A DNA stretch of 13,432 bases from the NCBI GenBank assembly GCA_036510735.1, contig DATCDK010000177.1, positions 1 through 13,432 of the forward strand, written 5' to 3'. This DNA comes from PALSA-607 sp036510735 (GTDB lineage: Bacteria > Actinomycetota > Actinomycetes > Acidothermales > Acidothermaceae). Below the pieces are notes generated by a model. The model had not been told where the DNA came from, did no database searches, and saw only the letters and a list, made by a program, of their open reading frames with translations. The translations under genes were made by a program, and so were the position numbers. Below, in pieces: positions 1 through 6,394 of the stretch. The number at the start of each line of letters is the position of its first letter. The stretch's first letter is position 1.

Positions 1-145
1 CGCCGAAGAGCAGTACGGCGTCGAGGACCACCAGCACCGCGGTGTACCTGCGCTGCCACGACGCCCGCGCCGCAGGTCCGGTGGAGAGCGGCCGCAACGG
101 TCGCGGCGGCGCCTGCGTCGCGGTATCGAGCGGGTGCGCACTCAC
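1..145 (-). CDS. Probable sugar transferase (polyprenyl glycosylphosphotransferase), N-terminal fragment
   Basis: Only the first 48 codons are inside the window; the gene runs off the left edge. The GTG start at 145 is preceded by a purine-rich GAGAG at a workable distance. The peptide starts with a flexible, Pro/Ala-rich cytoplasmic leader (MSAHPLDTATQAPP...), followed by a Trp-Gln-Arg-Arg-Tyr motif near residues 31-35 and then a hydrophobic run (TAVLVVLDAVLLFG) that would open the first membrane helix. This W-x-R-R-Y plus 'VLLDA' opening is typical of actinobacterial exopolysaccharide polyprenyl glycosylphosphotransferases, which load the first sugar phosphate onto undecaprenyl phosphate. 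The catalytic C-terminal domain is outside the window, so the family call is inference; another multi-span membrane protein is possible. Its upstream region carries a striking pair of identical palindromes (see separate entry). Confidence 0.5.
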   Translation of the reverse strand, partial: MSAHPLDTATQAPPRPLRPLSTGPAARASWQRRYTAVLVVLDAVLLFG

Positions 146-379
146 CCTTGATCTCTCGGCGCATCGATGCGCCAGCATGAGGCCCGGACGGCGCAGTGTT
201 GCGCCATTTGGCCCAGTGTCTCCTCAGGGCCGGCAAGCTCTCGCCTCGCCGGAGCCACTCGCCGTCCCGCATGTCGCCGTGGTTCGAGCCTCGAGCGAAG
301 GAATTACGTCGTCCCAAGGCACAGAATTTCGCGCAGAACTCCTTCAGTGGGCGGGGAAAGAGCCCGCGCACTCGGCCCG
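146..379. other. Intergenic region between fpg-type gene end and sugar transferase start
   Basis: This 234-bp stretch holds no convincing gene on either strand. Besides the twin palindromes it contains a hairpin GCGGG-(7 nt)-CCCGC at 351-367, just past the glycosylase stop on the minus strand. The hairpin is not followed by a T-run in that direction, so it is at best a weak terminator. No clear -35/-10 pair for the sugar transferase was recognised. Confidence 0.4.
158..205. promoter_or_regulatory. Twin inverted repeats GGCGCA-N4-TGCGCC, candidate operator
   Basis: Two inverted repeats with identical 6-bp arms lie here: 158-173 (centre TCGA, a perfect 16-bp palindrome) and 190-205 (centre GTGT). 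Their centres are 32 bp apart, about three helical turns, so two bound dimers would sit on the same DNA face. They lie about 20 and 52 bp upstream of the GTG start of the minus-strand sugar transferase fragment, over the expected promoter/leader. The sequence identity is seen directly; the regulatory role is inference. The binding factor is unknown. Confidence 0.5.
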
Positions 380-1240
380 CTACTTGAGCAGCCTCGACAG
401 CCGGCGGTCGGCGAGTGGCTTACCGCCGGTTTGGCAGGTCGGGCAGTACTGCAGCGACGAGTCGGCGAAGGAGACCTCACGCACGGTGTCACCGCAGATC
501 GGGCAGGGCAGGCCGGTCCGGCCGTGCACCCGAAGGTTGGCCTTCTTCTCCGCCTTCAGCTCGCCCGCGTCGAGATCGGCGGCCCGCCCCACGGCGTCCC
601 GCAATGTCGTTTGCATGGCCTCATAGAGAACCGCCACGTCGTCAGGGGTGAAGCTGTCGGCGATCTTGAAGGGCGACATCTTGGCGACATGCAGGATCTC
701 GTCGCTGTAGGCGTTGCCGATTCCCGCGATCACCGACTGGTCACGCAGCAGTCCCTTGATCTGCATGCGTCGGCCATGCAACAGCGCCGCCAGAGCGTCG
801 ACATCGAACGCAGGATCGAGCGGTTCGGGACCTAGTCGCGCAACGCCTTCGATGGTCGCGGGGTCGAGAACCACATACGCAGCAAGGCGTTTCTGGGTTC
901 CGGCCTCGGTCAGATCAAAGCCCGAGCCGTCATCGAGTTTCACTCGTAGTGCGATCGGACTCTTGCCTGGCCGGATCGGTGTCGCGGCAAGCTCGGCCCG
1001 CCATCGCAGCCAACCAGCACGAGCAAGATGGACGACGAGGTGCGGGCCAGTCGTCGCGACATCAAGGAATTTCCCGCGCCGGCTGGCGCCGGTGATGGTG
1101 GTGCCGACCAACGCCGACACCGGCGGATCGAAAGTCTTCAACACCTGGAACGAGCCGACATCGACACGGTCGATGCGGCGGCCGACCACATGCGTGGTCA
1201 GAAACGTCGCCAACGCTTCGACTTCGGGGAGCTCGGGCAC
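380..1240 (-). CDS. Fpg/Nei family DNA glycosylase
   Basis: This is a base-excision-repair bifunctional glycosylase/AP lyase of 286 aa, the normal family length. The N-terminus MPELPEVE supplies the catalytic Pro2 (Schiff base after Met removal) and Glu3. Lys57 sits in the RRGKFLDV strand, matching the family's beta-hairpin lysine. A helix-two-turn-helix region spans about 161-190 (IKGLLRDQSVIAGIGNAYSDE), and a C-terminal zinc finger uses Cys246, Cys249, Cys266 and Cys269. The usual finger arginine (Arg258 in E. coli Fpg) aligns with a Ser (about 261) in the SSLQYC stretch. This suggests a distinct actinobacterial Fpg/Nei branch rather than classical MutM, so substrate preference (8-oxoG or oxidised pyrimidines) is uncertain. 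The start is GTG at 1240, fixed by the catalytic PE. No Shine-Dalgarno is present, but CATTAT lies 7 nt upstream. It follows the DoxX-like gene on the same strand. Confidence 0.92.
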   Translation of the reverse strand: MPELPEVEALATFLTTHVVGRRIDRVDVGSFQVLKTFDPPVSALVGTTITGASRRGKFLDVATTGPHLVVHLARAGWLRWRAELAATPIRPGKSPIALRVKLDDGSGFDLTEAGTQKRLAAYVVLDPATIEGVARLGPEPLDPAFDVDALAALLHGRRMQIKGLLRDQSVIAGIGNAYSDEILHVAKMSPFKIADSFTPDDVAVLYEAMQTTLRDAVGRAADLDAGELKAEKKANLRVHGRTGLPCPICGDTVREVSFADSSLQYCPTCQTGGKPLADRRLSRLLK

Positions 1241-1271
1241 AGCGTCGATAATGCCCGACGGTTAGGCTGCT

Positions 1272-1288
1272 CGGGCGCTCCGCGCCCG
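1272..1288 (-). terminator. GC-rich hairpin after the DoxX-like gene
   Basis: A perfect 7-bp inverted repeat, CGGGCGC-TCC-GCGCCCG, starts a few bases past the DoxX-like stop codon (1293) on the minus strand and lies before the glycosylase start. No T-tract follows, so termination would be weak or of the actinobacterial U-less type; it could also be a transcript-stability hairpin. It suggests that the glycosylase may be expressed separately from the upstream gene. Confidence 0.4.
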
Positions 1289-1292
1289 ACAA

Positions 1293-1793
1293 TCAAGCAG
1301 CGTGCGCTCCGTGCAGTCTGGCCGCGTACGCGCCTTCCAGTCTCGCCACCCGCGCTGCACGCTTCTTTGCCCGCCGCGCCTTCTTGCGCCGATCTCCGAG
1401 GCCGTCGATAAGCAGGCTCAGGCCCGATCCCAGCATCCAGACGTCCTTCGAGACCGCCGTCCCCTGCTGGGTGGGCCGGATGCCGTCCGGCTTCGTCATG
1501 CCAGGCGTCTTCAAATACATCCTCAAGAGCGATCCCGAAAAGCCGGTGAGGACAGCGCCGGCGAGCCATGCAGGCACGATCGGCGCAAGCAGTACCGATC
1601 CGACCCCTATCTCGCTGATGGCGAGCATCCTGACGAACTTGGGTGGCTCGATCTTCGCGAGAAACGGATACGTGCCGACCGCCGTGCCATGCAGCGCGCC
1701 GGCCGTCGTTTCGTCGGCGGACAACTTGCCGATGCCTGCGTTGACGATGAAGGCGCCGGTCGCGAGGCGGGGCGGAATGTGGCTGAGTTTCAT
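1293..1793 (-). CDS. DoxX-like small membrane protein
   Basis: The predicted protein has 166 aa, starting at ATG 1793 (MKLSHIPPRLATGAFIVNAGIGKL). The reading frame is open far upstream, but that part overlaps the PBP gene and is out of frame with it, so ATG 1793 is preferred. Hydrophobic segments are seen at about residues 10-22, 55-75, 76-93 and 116-130, consistent with a four-helix DoxX/DoxD-type membrane protein. The opening R-L-A-x-G-A-F-I-x-N-x-G-x-x-K is typical of actinobacterial members. The C-terminus (about 134-166) is a strongly basic cytoplasmic tail rich in Arg, Lys and Ala. Such proteins are mostly of unknown role; some mycobacterial DoxX proteins act with superoxide dismutase in oxidative stress defence, but nothing here ties this copy to that. 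No good Shine-Dalgarno is visible; TACGAG sits 6 nt before the ATG. Confidence 0.65.
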   Translation of the reverse strand: MKLSHIPPRLATGAFIVNAGIGKLSADETTAGALHGTAVGTYPFLAKIEPPKFVRMLAISEIGVGSVLLAPIVPAWLAGAVLTGFSGSLLRMYLKTPGMTKPDGIRPTQQGTAVSKDVWMLGSGLSLLIDGLGDRRKKARRAKKRAARVARLEGAYAARLHGAHAA

Positions 1794-1893
1794 GGTCTGC
1801 TCGTACCCACTAACGGAGTTCTGACGCCTGCGATTAGATGCACGTTCAACTGTTGAGGATCGTACATCGCTGCCGCTAGCAGCTTCAGAATGC
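1794..1893. other. Intergenic region between the PBP and the DoxX-like gene
   Basis: This 100-bp gap lies between two minus-strand genes. It contains a small hairpin GCTGC-CGCTA-GCAGC at 1869-1883, 10 nt past the PBP stop and without a T-run, and an 11-bp near-palindrome TCAAC-T-GTTGA at 1846-1856. No strong promoter was recognised. Any terminator or operator role is speculative. Confidence 0.3.
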
Positions 1894-4140
1894 CTAGTGG
1901 GTAGGGGTGGCAGACGGCTTAGAGCTCGGGGTCGTAGACGGGTTATAGCTCGGGGTGCCCGACGGTGTAGAGGTCGGAGTGATTGTCGACTTCGCGGGCG
2001 GGGAGGCCGTCGACTTCGCAGAGGCCGTCGACTTCGCGGTCGGGGTTTCGGTCGGCGCGACCCCTGCCAGGTTCTGCAGGAACGAGAGCGCGACCGGTGC
2101 GGCCACCGTGCCACCGCTTTGACCGTCCTGGACGTAGACCGCGAACGCGATGTCGCCCTGGTAGCCAACGAACCAGGCGTGTGTCTTGGGGGTGGCGCCC
2201 GGCCCGTACTCCGCGGTACCCGTCTTCCCCATCACCGGGCCGCCCGGCGCATTGATGAGTGCCGACCCGGTGCCGACGGTCACGACCTCGCGCATCAAGG
2301 AATGCAGTTGGGTGATGACGTTGGCCGGGAAGTTCGGCCCAGGCGTTGGGGCAGGAGCCGTTGGCGCCGGCGCTGATGGCGAGGCGCCCGCCGAAGCCGA
2401 CGCGGAGCTGCCCGACGAGCAGTCGGCGGGCTTACCGGTAATCACCAGCTGCGGCGGTATGTAGTGCCCGCGCGCGACTGTCGCAACGGCCACCGCGAGA
2501 CTCACCGGGCTGACCAACGTCGAGCCCTGCCCGAACGACGTCGCTGCCAGGTCGGTTGCGTCCTTTGGCGGCGAAACCGACCCGCGAAATGCCGGCGTTC
2601 CGAGCGACCAACAGGCGCCGATCCCAAGTGACTGTGCGGTGTTCGACAACGTCAGCCCGGGCACCTTCGGCGCCAAGCTGATGAATGCCGTGTTGCACGA
2701 CTTGGCGAAGTCCGTGTGGAAGGGCACGCTGCCGAGTTGCTCGCCCTCGTAGTTGTGGAACGTCTTTCCGAACACGACGATCTGCGGCACGCACGGCACT
2801 GCCGTGTTGACGTTGAAGCCCTGCTCGAGCAGTGCAGTCGTCGTCACGATCTTGAACGCTGACCCGGGCACGATCTGGCCAAGCAGTGCAGCATCGAAGC
2901 CGCCGCCCGCCGGGCCGTTGGCGACGGCGACGACCTGCCCAGTCGACACCCGAACCGCCACGAGGGCGCTCGGTTGATTCGTGACCGTTGACAACGCCGC
3001 GTCTGCTGCGGCCTGCACGGTTTGATCGAGCGTTGTGCGTAGCGGTGTGCCCTGCACAGGCGGCTGTGTGTAGACCACAGTGGGCGAGGCCGCCTGATGG
3101 AGCGCGGTGATCTGGAAGCCCGGACTGCCGGAGAGTGTCGCGTCGAAGTCCTTCTCAAGACCGCCGAGACCTCCGACATCTCCGGAGATGTAGCGACCAT
3201 TCGAGGCGTCGACGATCTCCTTCGTCACCGGGCCAACGCTGCCGATGAGCGATCGCGCAAAGTCGTGCGAAGGACTGAGCTGTTCGTTGAGGTCGCGCAG
3301 TACCAGGCCGGGGATCGGAGCGAGCTGCGCGGCAACCTTCTCGTAGTCCGGCTCTCGCAAGGTGATGACGTCGACGAACTCATCGGAGGTCGAGCCCTTA
3401 ATACGCGTCACCAGTGACGGCGCGTCCACGCCCAGGATCTGCGACATCTGGTTAGCCGTCGATGTCGGATCGAGGACCTTCCCGGCTTCCAGGCCGATGT
3501 CGACGACCGGCCGCGCTTCGACGATCGGCTGCCCCGCGCCGTCCAAAATCGTGGCCCGCGTCGGGGCGAGTCGGGTGTATTGCAGCGTGTCACCAGCACC
3601 GAGCGACGACTGCACGACGGACGGCTTCCAGGCCAGCTGCCAGCTGCCCGCGACGTTGTTGACGTCAACGGTCGACTGATACGTCCACGTCTGGGCGCCG
3701 GGTAAGTGCCAGGTGACGTTGAGCGTCGACGAGAAGATGCTGGCGTCAGCCGTGGGTTGGGTCGGTTGCGCCGTGACGTCGACCGATACCGCCTGCAGCT
3801 GCGCGACGATCGTCTTGTAGGCGGTTTGCACATCGGCGCCGCTCAGACCGCCGAGGTAGGGGACCGCCGTCAGGTCGCCCTTCGTCCACGCTTCCGCGAA
3901 CTCCAGCGCCAGCGCGTCCGCCGGGTTGGCCGGAGACACGATCGCTGACGGCGACGAAGAGGACGACGGGGGCGTGGCTCCGGCCGCATGTCCGTGCGAC
4001 GAGCGGGGATACAGGTAGAAGGCTCCAATGGCCGCGCCGGCCAGGATGAGCACGAGAAGGAGGATCAGCCCGACGCCGGGTCCGCGCCTGCCGCGACCCC
4101 CTCGGCCGGTTGTTCGCAGCGGCGACTGGCGATAGCTCAC
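1894..4140 (-). CDS. Class B penicillin-binding protein with NTF2-like (MecA_N) domain
   Basis: A 748-aa membrane-anchored D,D-transpeptidase that would cross-link peptidoglycan outside the cell. Domains in order: basic cytoplasmic leader (1-21); one membrane helix (about 22-44, GLILLLVLILAG); Ser/Pro linker; NTF2-like MecA_N domain (about 73-185); PBP dimerisation region (about 190-355); transpeptidase domain (about 390-692). Catalytic motifs are complete: Ser427-Ala-Phe-Lys430 (SxxK), Ser481-Cys-Asn483 (SxN) and Lys639-Thr-Gly641. The order matches the mycobacterial Rv2864c group, but no lipobox cysteine is seen. Two odd features are a Ser/Ala/Pro-rich insert (574-603) inside the transpeptidase domain and a Thr/Ser/Pro tail (about 696-748) with AKSTAS-type repeats. 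The GTG start at 4140 has no Shine-Dalgarno; TAGGCT sits 6 nt upstream, suggesting a leaderless mRNA. It is divergent from the PLDc_N gene, 41 bp away. Intact active-site motifs argue for an active enzyme. Confidence 0.9.
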   Translation of the reverse strand: MSYRQSPLRTTGRGGRGRRGPGVGLILLLVLILAGAAIGAFYLYPRSSHGHAAGATPPSSSSSPSAIVSPANPADALALEFAEAWTKGDLTAVPYLGGLSGADVQTAYKTIVAQLQAVSVDVTAQPTQPTADASIFSSTLNVTWHLPGAQTWTYQSTVDVNNVAGSWQLAWKPSVVQSSLGAGDTLQYTRLAPTRATILDGAGQPIVEARPVVDIGLEAGKVLDPTSTANQMSQILGVDAPSLVTRIKGSTSDEFVDVITLREPDYEKVAAQLAPIPGLVLRDLNEQLSPSHDFARSLIGSVGPVTKEIVDASNGRYISGDVGGLGGLEKDFDATLSGSPGFQITALHQAASPTVVYTQPPVQGTPLRTTLDQTVQAAADAALSTVTNQPSALVAVRVSTGQVVAVANGPAGGGFDAALLGQIVPGSAFKIVTTTALLEQGFNVNTAVPCVPQIVVFGKTFHNYEGEQLGSVPFHTDFAKSCNTAFISLAPKVPGLTLSNTAQSLGIGACWSLGTPAFRGSVSPPKDATDLAATSFGQGSTLVSPVSLAVAVATVARGHYIPPQLVITGKPADCSSGSSASASAGASPSAPAPTAPAPTPGPNFPANVITQLHSLMREVVTVGTGSALINAPGGPVMGKTGTAEYGPGATPKTHAWFVGYQGDIAFAVYVQDGQSGGTVAAPVALSFLQNLAGVAPTETPTAKSTASAKSTASPPAKSTITPTSTPSGTPSYNPSTTPSSKPSATPTH
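1985..2037. repeat. Three copies of GTCGACTTCGC in the PBP tail
   Basis: The 11-mer GTCGACTTCGC occurs at 1985-1995, 2009-2019 and 2027-2037. On the coding (minus) strand it encodes the recurring Ala-Lys-Ser-Thr of the PBP C-terminal tail. The spacings (24 and 18 nt) are multiples of three, as expected for a coding repeat that grew and shrank by slippage or recombination without breaking the frame. Length variation between strains is likely (inference). Confidence 0.7.
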
Positions 4141-4146
4141 GTAGCG

Positions 4147-4152
4147 AGCCTA
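4147..4152 (-). promoter_or_regulatory. -10-like element TAGGCT for the PBP gene
   Basis: Read on the minus strand, TAGGCT (4152 to 4147) fits the actinobacterial TANNNT -10 pattern. It is followed by exactly 6 nt and then the GTG start at 4140, so transcription would begin at or next to the start codon. No good -35 was found. CTAGGCT also occurs upstream of the tRNA-Leu gene. Confidence 0.45.
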
Positions 4153-4181
4153 GTAATCTCATCGCAACGAAGGGTGGGGGC

Positions 4182-4544
4182 GTGCTGGTCTACGAAGGCT
4201 TTGGACTGCTGCTGGTTGTTGCGCTCTGGATCTTCTGCCTTGTCGACGTGATCGTGTCGAAAGAGGATGAATGCCGCAACCTGCCCAAGCTGCTTTGGCT
4301 GCTCATCGTGCTCATGCTGCCCGACATTGGTTCCGTTCTGTGGCTGATCGCTGGTCGGCCAAGGGGGCTGCGCCAGCCATGGCCCGGGGGGCGCAGACAG
4401 TCATGGCAGCAACGAACGACCCACCAGGCAGCGACCTCCCGTGCCCCGGGCTCGAAGATGGCGCGACCGACGATGCCTTCGGCTGGGGCGAATCCGGACG
4501 ACGACGACGAGTTTCTGCGAAGCATTCGCCGCACGGACGAGTAA
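4182..4544 (+). CDS. PLDc_N domain membrane protein
   Basis: A 120-aa protein starting at GTG 4182, chosen because a G-rich ribosome site (AAGGGTGGGGG) sits just upstream and because an earlier start would overlap the divergent PBP. Residues about 1-60 carry two hydrophobic helices separated by a polar turn: GFGLLLVVALWIFCLVDVI, then KEDECRNLPK, then LLWLLIVLMLPDIGSVLWL, ending in AGRPR. This is the pattern of the phospholipase D-like N-terminal membrane domain (PLDc_N). No PLD catalytic HxK motif follows. The remainder is a polar, probably disordered cytoplasmic tail with an Asp-rich DDDDE near the C-terminus. Actinobacteria often carry this domain alone, with unknown function. Its stop overlaps the next gene's ATG (TAATG), so the two are translationally coupled. 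Confidence 0.75.
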   Translation: MLVYEGFGLLLVVALWIFCLVDVIVSKEDECRNLPKLLWLLIVLMLPDIGSVLWLIAGRPRGLRQPWPGGRRQSWQQRTTHQAATSRAPGSKMARPTMPSAGANPDDDDEFLRSIRRTDE

Positions 4545-5077
4545 TGCCCCCGCGATCGGCCTGGCGGCGGTGGCTCAACCTCGCGGTCGCCTTGGTGATT
4601 GTCGTGACGGCAGTCGTCGAGGTCCGGCTTTACGTCGTCCCCGCATCTGATGGCGCCGGGCCCGTCGACGCGGTGGTGGTGCTCGGCGGCCAGGAATACA
4701 AGGCGCGCCTGCAGACTGCCGACGTGATGCTCGCGAAGTTCCCGGGCTCGGTCGTCGTGGTCTCGATTCCCGGCGGAATAGCGTGCCCTCCGCAACCTGC
4801 CGGGGCATCCGCCATCCTCTGCTTCAGCCCGAGCCCGAGCACGACGCAGGGCGAGGCGCGCACCGCGTCGAAGCTCGCGGCGAAGTACGGCTGGAAGTCG
4901 ATGGAGGTCGTCACGACTGCCGACCAAGTCTGGCGGGCGCGGTTGCGGTTCTCCCGCTGCTGGGCCGGCGACCTGACTATGGTGCGATCGAACTCGAGCA
5001 TCTACTCGCGGATGCGCGCAGTCCCGTACGAAACCGCCGCCACAGCCAAAGCCGAAACCCTGCAGCGCGGGTGTTGA
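4544..5077 (+). CDS. DUF218 (YdcF/SanA-like) membrane-anchored protein
   Basis: A 177-aa protein whose ATG shares its A with the upstream TAA stop (TAATG), so re-initiation after the PLDc_N gene is likely. Residues about 10-32 form an N-terminal membrane anchor after a basic RRW start, placing the domain outside the membrane. Family hallmarks are the strand VDAVVVLGGQ (41-50), the segment TTQGEARTASKLAAKYGWKS (about 100-119) and the VTTADQVWRARLRFSRCW stretch (123-140), which resembles the conserved 'vTs.yH..RA...f' of DUF218 with Asp-Gln-Val-Trp where a His is common. E. coli relatives SanA and ElyC/YcbC affect envelope permeability and lipid-carrier or peptidoglycan metabolism; the biochemical reaction is unproven. 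It converges on the TIGR03086-type gene with 15 bp between stops. Confidence 0.75.
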   Translation: MPPRSAWRRWLNLAVALVIVVTAVVEVRLYVVPASDGAGPVDAVVVLGGQEYKARLQTADVMLAKFPGSVVVVSIPGGIACPPQPAGASAILCFSPSPSTTQGEARTASKLAAKYGWKSMEVVTTADQVWRARLRFSRCWAGDLTMVRSNSSIYSRMRAVPYETAATAKAETLQRGC

Positions 5078-5092
5078 CGCGTTGAAGTAGTG

Positions 5093-5665
5093 CTACGGCT
5101 GGCGCCCCGACAACGCAACCAAGCGCTTCGCCGGGTCGTCGGAGTCGATGTGCACCGGCGGCGCAAAAATGCCCGCCGCCTCCCACGACTTTGCGTTGGC
5201 CTCCATATAGACCAGCACCATGGCCACGGCGGCGGAATCCATCGTCTCGTCGAGACCCGCCCCGCGCGCGAGATCCCACCCGTGAATAAGCAGGTCGGAC
5301 AGCATCTGTTGGCCGTACTCCAGCGCCGGATTGTCTCCGAACGACAGGTGCACCACGGCGTCCGGCGATGCGCTCAGCCACGCGCCCCGCGACGCCTCGG
5401 CCGCCCGCTCCCACGCCTTGACTGGCGAATCCCCAAGCACGTCGCCGTCGTATCGGTCACCGACCTGCGCGATGGTCTCGCCGTCGAGCAAATGCGGTGC
5501 CCACAGGTGCTCACCCGTGACGTGATTCACCAAGTCGCGAACGGACCAATCCGTGCAGGGCGTCGGTGCTGCCCAGCGATCCGCGGGCACCGCCCTGACC
5601 TTGTCGCCGAACGCGTCGATGCCTTGCACGATCAGGTCGAATGTCGTCGGCGGTACCTCGGTCAT
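5093..5665 (-). CDS. TIGR03086-type metal-binding protein (MDMPI/DinB fold)
   Basis: A 190-aa protein with the signature of the actinobacterial TIGR03086/maleylpyruvate-isomerase N-terminal family: ADRWAAPTPCTDWSVRDLVNHV (about 29-49), followed by GEHLW, and LLIHGWDLARG (125-135). His48, a residue in the GEH segment, and His128 with Asp131 are the likely divalent-metal ligands of the four-helix DinB-like fold. Relatives include mycothiol-dependent maleylpyruvate isomerase and thiol S-transferases, but most TIGR03086 proteins have no known reaction, so no substrate is claimed. The start is ATG 5665, 9 nt after the stop of the PIG-L gene, with GGGGTG as a possible weak ribosome site; the two genes are surely co-transcribed. 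Confidence 0.85.
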   Translation of the reverse strand: MTEVPPTTFDLIVQGIDAFGDKVRAVPADRWAAPTPCTDWSVRDLVNHVTGEHLWAPHLLDGETIAQVGDRYDGDVLGDSPVKAWERAAEASRGAWLSASPDAVVHLSFGDNPALEYGQQMLSDLLIHGWDLARGAGLDETMDSAAVAMVLVYMEANAKSWEAAGIFAPPVHIDSDDPAKRLVALSGRQP

Positions 5666-5674
5666 GGCACACCC

Positions 5675-6394
5675 CTAGCGGCGAAGTAGGAAGCACTCCT
5701 CAGGCAATTCGGCGTTCGCAGTCGACTCCGCCAGCGCCTTCAGCTGGCTCGGGTACTCGTCCAACGCCGCGATTTTCCGCCCACCGAGATCGAAACTCAA
5801 TGGTTCGAGTTCGTAGCCCAGCTCGCGCAGGCGAGCGAGTCGAAGATCTGCTTGCGCGCGGTACATAGCCCGATACGGGACGTCGACGAACGCGACCCAG
5901 TTGGTTGCTAGCTCGGGAGATTCCTTGAGGAGAAGGAAACACGCCTCGTGAGTCCGCTTGTGGTCGGTGTGTTCGAGGCCAAGCGGGAAGGCGATCGTCG
6001 CAGGCCGAAGATCTCCGATCGCTTCGCGGATGGCGGCAGCGATATCTGTTGGCTCAGCCGACTCACCCGGCTCAAGCACGTACTGGCTGTCGAGAAAGTC
6101 GAGCCACCGGGGAACGGCACCAAGCTGCGCGAGCGCGGCACGATCCTCCGCACGGCGCAGGCCTACGACGTCGTCGCCCGCGACAAATCCGCTGGCCTGG
6201 TCCCACGATGTCGACCCAGGAAGAAATTCGGCCGGCGTCGCCGCGTCGCGGGCCGGCGGCAAGCCGGCGAACACGGTCAGCACGGTGGTCGCGGAAGCAC
6301 CGGCGATCAATCCCGCGCAGCTGAGTACCGCGTCGTCGAGATGCGGCGAAACAACGGTGACAGGAGCTAGCGCCGTGACATCTGGCTGGGTCAT
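5675..6394 (-). CDS. PIG-L family deacetylase
   Basis: A 239-aa cytoplasmic zinc hydrolase of the PIG-L/LmbE fold, which removes acyl groups from amino sugars or related molecules. The N-terminal SPHLDDAVLSCAG (16-28) contains the PHxDD metal/catalytic motif: His18, Asp20 and Asp21. The second metal cluster is LEHTDHKRTHEA (140-151), with His142, Asp144, His145 and His149. The length is short of MshB/Mca (about 290-300 aa) and the motif reads PHLDDAVLS rather than AHPDDE, so it is probably not the mycothiol enzyme itself; the substrate is unknown. The start is ATG 6394, first gene of a two-gene unit with the TIGR03086 protein. No Shine-Dalgarno is visible; TACGAA is 6 nt upstream, so it may be leaderless. 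Confidence 0.88.
   Translation of the reverse strand: MTQPDVTALAPVTVVSPHLDDAVLSCAGLIAGASATTVLTVFAGLPPARDAATPAEFLPGSTSWDQASGFVAGDDVVGLRRAEDRAALAQLGAVPRWLDFLDSQYVLEPGESAEPTDIAAAIREAIGDLRPATIAFPLGLEHTDHKRTHEACFLLLKESPELATNWVAFVDVPYRAMYRAQADLRLARLRELGYELEPLSFDLGGRKIAALDEYPSQLKALAESTANAELPEECFLLRR

Noticed and set aside
351..367. Hairpin GCGGG/CCCGC as a strong terminator of the glycosylase gene
   Set aside because: Only 5 bp and no T-run on the minus strand; kept only as a remark in the intergenic entry.
42..626. Plus-strand open frame of 194 aa over the left end
   Set aside because: It overlaps the glycosylase, whose catalytic and zinc residues are intact, and its translation is Ser/Arg/Ala-rich without any domain.
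1985..2037. Triplicate 11-mer as a CRISPR or regulatory repeat
   Set aside because: Copies are very short, spacers of 7-13 nt are not unique-sequence spacers, and the repeat is in frame and encodes the PBP tail.
1794..2168. N-terminal extension of the DoxX-like frame up to 2168
   Set aside because: The extension is an Arg/Ser/Pro-rich shadow of the PBP tail; the hydrophobic family-like sequence starts at ATG 1793.
4190..4927. Minus-strand open frame of 245 aa opposite the PLDc_N and DUF218 genes
   Set aside because: It is Arg/Ser-rich without motifs, and the opposite strand has coherent membrane and domain signatures plus a TAATG junction.
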